From assembly GCF_000208745.1 (NCBI RefSeq), contig NC_030851.1:23740755-23804754 (forward strand): a stretch of 64,000 nucleotides of DNA. The letters are read 5' to 3'. Below are positions 58,155 to 64,000 of the stretch, piece after piece (positions within the stretch are counted from its first letter, which is position 1; each line of letters starts with the position of its first letter). The position numbers and the translations under genes are program-made. The stretch is from Theobroma cacao (lineage: Eukaryota > Streptophyta > Magnoliopsida > Malvales > Malvaceae). Below the pieces are notes generated by a model that was given only the letters and a program-made list of their open reading frames with translations, did not search any database and was not told the origin of the DNA.

Positions 58155-60883
58155 AAATCTCCTACACACTAACCATCCCTAGATTTCTCCTAATCTCACA
58201 AAATCTTTCCTCATTTAGGGGTTTTGTGAATATATCAACTAATTGATGTAAAAGTATTGACAAATTCAATTTTAATATTACCTTTCATTACATGATCTCT
58301 AATAAAGTGGTACCTAATTTCAATATGCTTAGTCCTAAAGTGTTGTACAGGATTTCTTGAGATGTTGATTGCACTAGTGTTATCATAGTATATTAGTATA
58401 TTATGCATTGTTACTCCATAGTCTTTTAATTGTTGTTTAATCCACAAAATGTATGCACAATAGCTGCCTAGAAAAACATATTCTGCTTCAGCTGTGGATA
58501 GAGCTACTGAATTTTGTTTTTTGCTTGACCATGACACTATCATGCTACCTAAAAACTGGTAGGTTCCACTAGTACTCTTCCTATCCATTTTGCTGCTAGT
58601 AAAATCTGCATCTGAATATCTTACTAAACTGAAGGATGATTCTATAACATACCATATACCTAAGGTTTGTGTGTTTATGAGGTATCTAAAAATTCTTTAA
58701 ACAGTAGTAAGGTGGGATTCCTTTGGTTGAGATTGAAAACGAGCACATAGACATACACTGAATTGAATGTCAGGCCTACTGGCTGTTAAATAGGGTAGTG
58801 ATCCGATCATACCTCTATAGAGCTTTTGATCAACATTTTTTCTTTTTTCATCAACATCAAGTCTGGTTAATGGACTTATTGGTGTGCAGATTGATTTCAA
58901 CTTCAGCATATCAAATCTTTTGAGCATGTCTTGAATGTATCTTTCTTGGCTTATGAAGATTCCTTTCTCACTTTATTTAATTTGAAGTCCAAGAAAGAAT
59001 TTCAACTCTTCCATCATGCTCATTTCAAATTCACCCTACATTTCTTTAGCAAAGTTCTTGCATAAAGCCTCATTAGTTACACCAAACACAATGTCATCCA
59101 TATAAATTTGAACAATAATTAAATCTTTTAAGTATTTTTTAATAAACAATGCAGTATCAATGCTACCCCTAACATATCCTTTTTCAACAAGGAATTTCGA
59201 AAACCTCTCATACCAAGCTCTAGGAACTTGTTTCAATCCATACAAGGCTTTATGAAGTTTGAAAACATGATCTGGTTTTTCAAAGTCTTCAAATCCTGGT
59301 GGTTGTTCAACATACACTTACTCTTGAATGAATCCATTCAAAAATTCACTCTTTACATCCATTTGGTACAATTTAAAATTCATAAAGCATGCAAAAGCAA
59401 GCAACAACCTTATGGCTTCAATCCTAGTAACCGGTGCAAAAGTTTCATCATAGTCAATTCCTTTCTCTTGGTTGTATCCTTGGGCTACTAACCTAGCTTT
59501 GTTTCTAACTACATTTTCTTGCTCATCTACCTTATTTCTAAACACCTATTTTGTTCCCACAATAGGGTGGTTTAAAGGCCTAGAGACTAATGACCACACA
59601 CGGTTTCTTTTGAATTGATCAAGTTCCTCTTGCATGGCCAATATCCAGCTTTCCTCTTTTTCTGCTTCCTCAAATGTCTTAGGCTCAATTTGAGATATGA
59701 AAGCTGAAAACTCACAAGACTCTCTTGTTGCTCTCCTAGTCTTAACTCCTTGAGAAATGTCACCTATGATTTGTTCTTATGGATGGTCTTTTGCATATCT
59801 CCAACTCCTTGGAAGATCACTATGCTGAATTTCTGTTCTTTGCAAATTTTCTAGAGGTGGAGTTTCATTTTCTCTTCTAGATAAGCTTTCTTCATTATTC
59901 TTATTGTTCTCTAAGTTCATTTCTTCCATTTGCTTTTCTAGGATCTCTACATCACCATCATCAGTAAGAATTTCCTTTTGTAAGGCATTGGACTCATCAA
60001 AAACTACATGGATTGGTTCTTCCACAGTTAAAGTTCTTTTGTTGAAAACTCTATAAGCCTTTAAGTTTAATGCATATCCTAAAAAAATTGCCTCATCACT
60101 CTTTGCATCAAACATACCTAAGGGTTGCTTACCATTGTCTAATACAAAACACTTACAACCAAAGCTCCTAAGGTAAGAGATATTTGGTTTCCTACCTTTG
60201 TACAGTTCATATGGAGTCTTTGATATCATGGCTCTTATAGACACTCTATCAAGTATATACGCTGTTGTGTTCACAACCTCAGCCCAAAAATATTTTGGTA
60301 GGTTATTCTCACATAGCATAGTTCTAGCCATTTCTTTTAAGGTTCGATTTTTCCTCTCTACAACTCCATTTTGTAGGAGCGTTCTAGGTGTAAAAAAATT
60401 ATGATCTAGCCCCTTTTCATTACAAAATTTCTCAAATTCATCACTTTTAAATTCTCCTCTATGATCACTCTTAATACTATGGCTAATCCTTTTTCATTCT
60501 CAACTTTCCTACAATGACTTCTAAATGCTGGTAGAGCATCATTCTTATGAGCAAGAAAATAAACCCAAGTGTACCTAGAGTAGTCATCAACTAGTACAAA
60601 TCCTTAAGATTTTCCTCCTAGACTAGTTGTACTTATTGGACCAAATAGATCAATGTGCGGCAATTCAAGAGGTCTAGTTGTTGACACAATCTTTTTCATC
60701 TTAAAGGATGTTCTAACTTGTTTTCCTAGTTGGCAAGCATCACATATTTTATCATTTTCAAATTTTATATCCGGCAGTCCAACAACTAGATTTTCTTAAT
60801 TAATTTTGACATAGTATGCATGTTCACATGTCCTAGTCTCCTATGCCATAGCCAGCTATCATTTTCAACATTTGCCACTAAAC
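58155..60883 (-). pseudogene. Ty1/copia pol: GAG-pre-integrase, integrase, RT, RNase H
   Basis: In order on the minus strand: SWLWHRRLGHVNMHTMSKLI (about 60800-60870, pre-integrase); IRSDHRGEFKS and QNGVVERKNRTLKEMAR (about 60320-60480, integrase core with D and E residues); FWAEVVNTTAYILDR and SFGCKCFVL (60110-60290); KARLVAQGYNQEKGIDYDET and ETFAPVTRIEAIRLLLA (59390-59510); RT with QPPGFEDF, ALYGLKQVPRAWYE and catalytic YMDDIVFG (59070-59310); SRPDIQFSVC (58740); RNase H with KSTSGTYQFLGSMIVSWSS, LSTAEAEYV and HIEIRYHFIRDHV (58290-58590); the end IFTKPLNEERF (58190-58225). Stops and frameshifts split it into at least five frames. It is interrupted at 60884 by a family-A LTR. Together with the LTR and PPT at 51287-52583 it fits a SIRE/Maximus-like element. 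Confidence 0.92.
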
Positions 60884-61274
60884 TGTGAGACCTCGACCCC
60901 TATAGGTCCGTAAATAGGGGTAGACGCAATACCCTGAGCTGGGGTAATTTCGTCATTTCTTTAGTGAGCCCCTAGAAGTATGTTTTCAAACATTTTTAAG
61001 GCCTAAGTAGGCCTAAGGTATAAATGAATGATGAAAATAAGGATTAAATGATGAAGGAAATAAAAAAAATGATGATTTCCAAAGTAAGGGCAAAATGGTT
61101 ATTTTTCATCTCGAGTCAAAATTTTAAGTTTTTGTGAACCCGAGTATTTCTAGACTATTATGGACCTTGTCTCAGTGTCAAAAGAGTAAAAAGATTGCAC
61201 CAAAGATTGGTGGAGAACAAGCTAACTTGTTAAGGGCATTTTCGTAATTTAAGTGGAGTTGGATAAGCTTGAGC

Positions 61275-61282
61275 TATAAATA
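61275..61282 (+). promoter_or_regulatory. LTR TATA box
   Basis: TATAAATA at +392 of the LTR, 317 bp before the intron-1 donor; the position is conserved in the other family-A copies. Confidence 0.7.
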
Positions 61283-61598
61283 TCATCTTCTAGCAACTTC
61301 TTTTCACATTTCCAACAGCTTTTTCTTATTCTTCCTTCTTCCTCTTCACGTTTCTTCATCCTCCATGGGAGTTCTCTTAAAGCTCCCATAACTCTCTCAA
61401 GCTAGCTCCACTTTTCATGCTTTTGTGCACCCTTTCATAGAACCTTTGTGCTCTTTCACTCTCTCACTTTAAAACCCTTGAAAAGTCTTACTTCCATATT
61501 CTCTCTTACTAGCTAGGTGTTTTAAAGAGAGAAAGAGGGAGTTTCTATAATAGCTTGAAAATTATTGGATAGAATTTCAAATTTACAAAGCTGCCAAG

Positions 61599-61842
61599 GT
61601 GAGTAGTGAATTAAACTTTATTTTTTTTAGTTGTGGATAATGTCTAGTAATTTGATTTGTGAGTATTTTATTGTTGAGATTGTTTAATCATTTTTAGTGT
61701 TACTAGAGTAGTGCAAATAATAGCCATATAATGGTAGTTGGATGCTAGTAGGAATGACTAGTAGAACTCAATTTAGAAAATAGCTTTAGAATAGAATTAA
61801 TGCCAAGTTGGGTTGATGGTGATGATGCGAATGTTATGATAG
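61599..61842 (+). other. Predicted LTR intron 1 of family A
   Basis: Donor GCCAAG|GTGAGT and acceptor TTATGATAG|GTTCC (244 nt). The flanking exon sequences are almost identical to those joined at 4609/4610. Confidence 0.9.
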
Positions 61843-62764
61843 GTTCCAACGAAGCCCCACCACCCTATTTGGACCATTAACGGAAGTTGGAGTTTAGTAA
61901 AGATTTAACGAATACCGGTGAGTGAACTTGCATTTCAAAATTGTTTTGGGAATGTGAATGTATTTGCACAAAACATTTGAATGATTTTATCCAACTTTTC
62001 CTTAAAAATCTACGTAGGGAACAAGCCTTTGGTGAATGTTTCTATCTTGTGAAAGTGTGCTATATAATAGTTCATGTGCTATCACAATATGTTGATATGT
62101 ATAATATGCATTGGATGTTTTTTTTTATGTGATAATTGTCACGACCCAAATTTTGGGCCATGACCGACGCATGGGCCCAATGGACATAGTCCACTAAGCC
62201 CAAGCAAGCCTATCAATCTAACATGTTCATCATTCCATCATAAACTGCTAAGTCACATTTCATAACTTAGGATCAAAATAATACTACACGTTGCCATTTC
62301 ATACTGGCATACCAAACAAGTGTATATACATTGTCTACAACATGTATCTTAACAATTTACATTAGGTTCATCTATACACAACAAAATAATACTCAACTTC
62401 CAGCGGAGGGACTCGAACGAATGTACAGCTACTGAATGCCGAGGTACCTACCAAAAGATGGATATACGTCTACAAGGACACCTCATCCTAGTTACCAGCT
62501 GCCTCATGATCTGAAAACATGAAGTTGAAAATGGTGAGTATAAACCTAGTGAGTGAATAAGGAAGGGAACAAGCATACCATAAGGAATCTTTAACGAAAT
62601 CATGATGCATTCTTTTCAAAACAATGCAATTTGTTTCTGTTCTTATGAAAAACCCCTCATCAAGCCCTTAAATGATTAATCATTTAAAAATCATGAACCT
62701 ATACATATCGAACCATTTGAAGAATGAAAGCTTCAATGATACGTAAGTAAGTCAAATACGACAA

Positions 62765-63210
62765 TGAATCTTCGCTGCAGCGACGTTGAGATTTGGTTAT
62801 TAGCCGAATGAGGGTTTCTCACTAAACCTCCTCATTTAAAACTTAACTCATTTAATCCTTAATGTTGGAAGTCCAAGCTCCGATATGGTAGAAAAGAAGT
62901 GAAAGATAGGGCAGCAATTGGACAAGATAGGAGACCAAAACAGAAAGTTTTTTGCTGCAACGAGATTGAATCTCGCTGAAGCGAAATTGAGACCTAGAAA
63001 CAGAATGTTTCTCGCTGCAGCAAAATTGTAACCTAGAAACAGAAAGTTTCTCGCTACAACGAGAAGCTACTGTGTCATTCTCGCTGCAGCGAAAATGCAT
63101 CCTCGCTGCAGTGAGTTTTCGACCAACCTACCTTCCAAAATCCAAGATTTTCTCGCTGCAGCGAGAATGATTTTCGCTGCAGTGAGAATGATTTTCGCTG
63201 CAGCGAGAAA
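62765..63210. repeat. Array of CTCGCTGCAGCGAG palindromes inside intron 2
   Basis: About ten variants occur; 63155-63210 holds three close units (TCGCTGCAGCGAGAATGATT). ORFs 62852-63100, 63067-63340 and 63095-63283 are products of the array. Confidence 0.85.
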
Positions 63211-63450
63211 TAGGGCACCAATGCAAAATTTTCCCTTCTTCCAAAGGAAAAACCACCCTACTGAAATGTCTAAACCAAGATGAAACACATAACAATTTCC
63301 CAAGGTTTAACATGTCAAGTTTCACATGCATTACAACCATAAACCATTATCCATTAATTTCCTATAACACACATATTTACATATGTATATATGTATACGT
63401 ATATACCCATCATCATCATACACACCATCCCATCATCATCATCACCAACT

Positions 63451-63570
63451 CATGTGCACTCCCTACTCGCACATGGCTGAGTCATCATCGGGTTATGCGC
63501 ACTCCCTACTTGCACATAACTGGGTCATCCTCGTCTTATGCGCACTCCCTACTTGCACATAGCCGAGTCA
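63451..63570. repeat. ~42-bp tandem repeat, three copies
   Basis: Three units with GCACTCCCTACTYGCACATRRCTGRGTCAT; one more than in the sister LTR at 56695. Confidence 0.8.
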
Positions 63571-63909
63571 ATATAATTACACAACACTATATTCAAACAT
63601 ATATGTATATTAACATAATGCAGCCGCATAGAAATCCATAATAACCACATATCATAACATAAACCATTTCTCAAGAGCTTGTTCCCAAGGCATTCATTTT
63701 TTTAGAAAAGTTGTATAAAATCATTCAAACACTTTGTACAAAACAGTCACATTCCCAAAATGATTTTGATAGGCAGTCCACTCACCGATTTATTGTTGAG
63801 CCTTTAGTTGACTCTAATTCCCCTAATGATCCAATTGGAAGGATGGGACTTCATTAGAACCTAGGATCACATTAGCATAAGCAATAGGTCAATTCACACA
63901 CTATGAACC

Positions 63910-64000
63910 NNNNNNNNNNNNNNNNNNNNNNNNNNNNNNNNNNNNNNNNNNNNNNNNNNNNNNNNNNNNNNNNNNNNNNNNNNNNNNNNNNNNNNNNNNN
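63910..64000. other. Assembly gap
   Basis: A run of 91 N to the window end. Confidence 1.

Larger units (their letters stand above)
60884..62136 (+). mobile_element. Family-A LTR, plus orientation, interrupted
   Basis: Starts TGTGAGACCTCGACC inside copia pol (left flank TAAAC). TATA box TATAAATA at 61275-61282; intron 1 at 61599-61842; 75-nt exon 61843-61917; intron-2 donor at 61918. It is broken in intron 2 by the LTR at 62137, so its right end is not in the window. It is the closest match to the spliced LTR at 4116-5311 around the junctions. Confidence 0.85.
62137..63909 (-). mobile_element. Family-A LTR, minus orientation, running into the gap
   Basis: Starts TGTCACGACCC; left flank ATAAT. 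Close relative of the 55342 copy. Intron 2 at 62511-63785 (1275 nt) has intact donor GTGAGTGG and acceptor TTTTCAG; a 75-nt exon lies at 63786-63860 and the intron-1 acceptor at 63861. The rest lies in the gap. Confidence 0.85.

Overview
This window is intergenic, heterochromatin-like DNA of a flowering plant, most likely a eudicot. I infer this from AT-rich sequence packed with Ty3/gypsy and Ty1/copia LTR retrotransposons, a decayed plant LINE, tRNA-iMet primer-binding sites, and a protein family typical of plant transposons. I found no convincing host gene, tRNA, rRNA or intact element. Almost every long ORF is a broken element protein or chance reading of LTR sequence. The last 91 bases are an assembly gap.

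Layout. 1-1452 is the end of an LTR (family C). 1453-5311 is the 5' part of a minus-strand element with an unknown ORF at the gag position, a perfect iMet primer-binding site and a short 5' LTR. 5350-10105 holds a family-D LTR and a degenerate LTR. 10106-12741 is a mosaic LTR. 12803-19493 is a family-B LTR carrying a family-C LTR. 19539-25219 is a family-E LTR carrying a copia-type LTR unit with a LINE fragment inside it. 25220-41651 is one degraded minus-strand gypsy element (5' LTR, PBS, gag, zinc knuckle, protease, RT, RNase H, integrase). It is split by a copia insertion (26051-30770, itself split by a solo LTR) and by a solo LTR at 32967-38100 that carries another solo LTR. 42990-47738 is a minus-strand copia derivative with gag and an env-position ORF but no pol seen. 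48232-51286 is a family-B LTR cut by a minus-strand SIRE-like copia element (3' LTR 51287-52570, env-position ORF, pol up to 60883), which is in turn interrupted by three family-A LTRs.

Main result. Five family-A LTR copies (about 2.6 kb when complete) carry conserved GT...AG signals for two introns downstream of a TATA box: intron 1 of 216-244 nt and intron 2 of 956-1275 nt, separated by a 75-nt exon (74 nt in one copy). The related LTR at 4116-5311 lacks both introns exactly at the predicted junctions and keeps the 75-nt exon. It therefore looks like an LTR reverse-transcribed from spliced RNA. In the three family-A copies that have one, an array of short palindromes (around GCTGCAGC) lies inside intron 2. 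Unrelated LTR families in the window carry comparable arrays built on other palindromes.

Insertion order was read from target-site duplications (GTTAA, AAGAG, ATTAT, TTTTC, ATTGG and GAAAT are exact). All element proteins are inactivated by stops, frameshifts or insertions. Alignments were made by eye.
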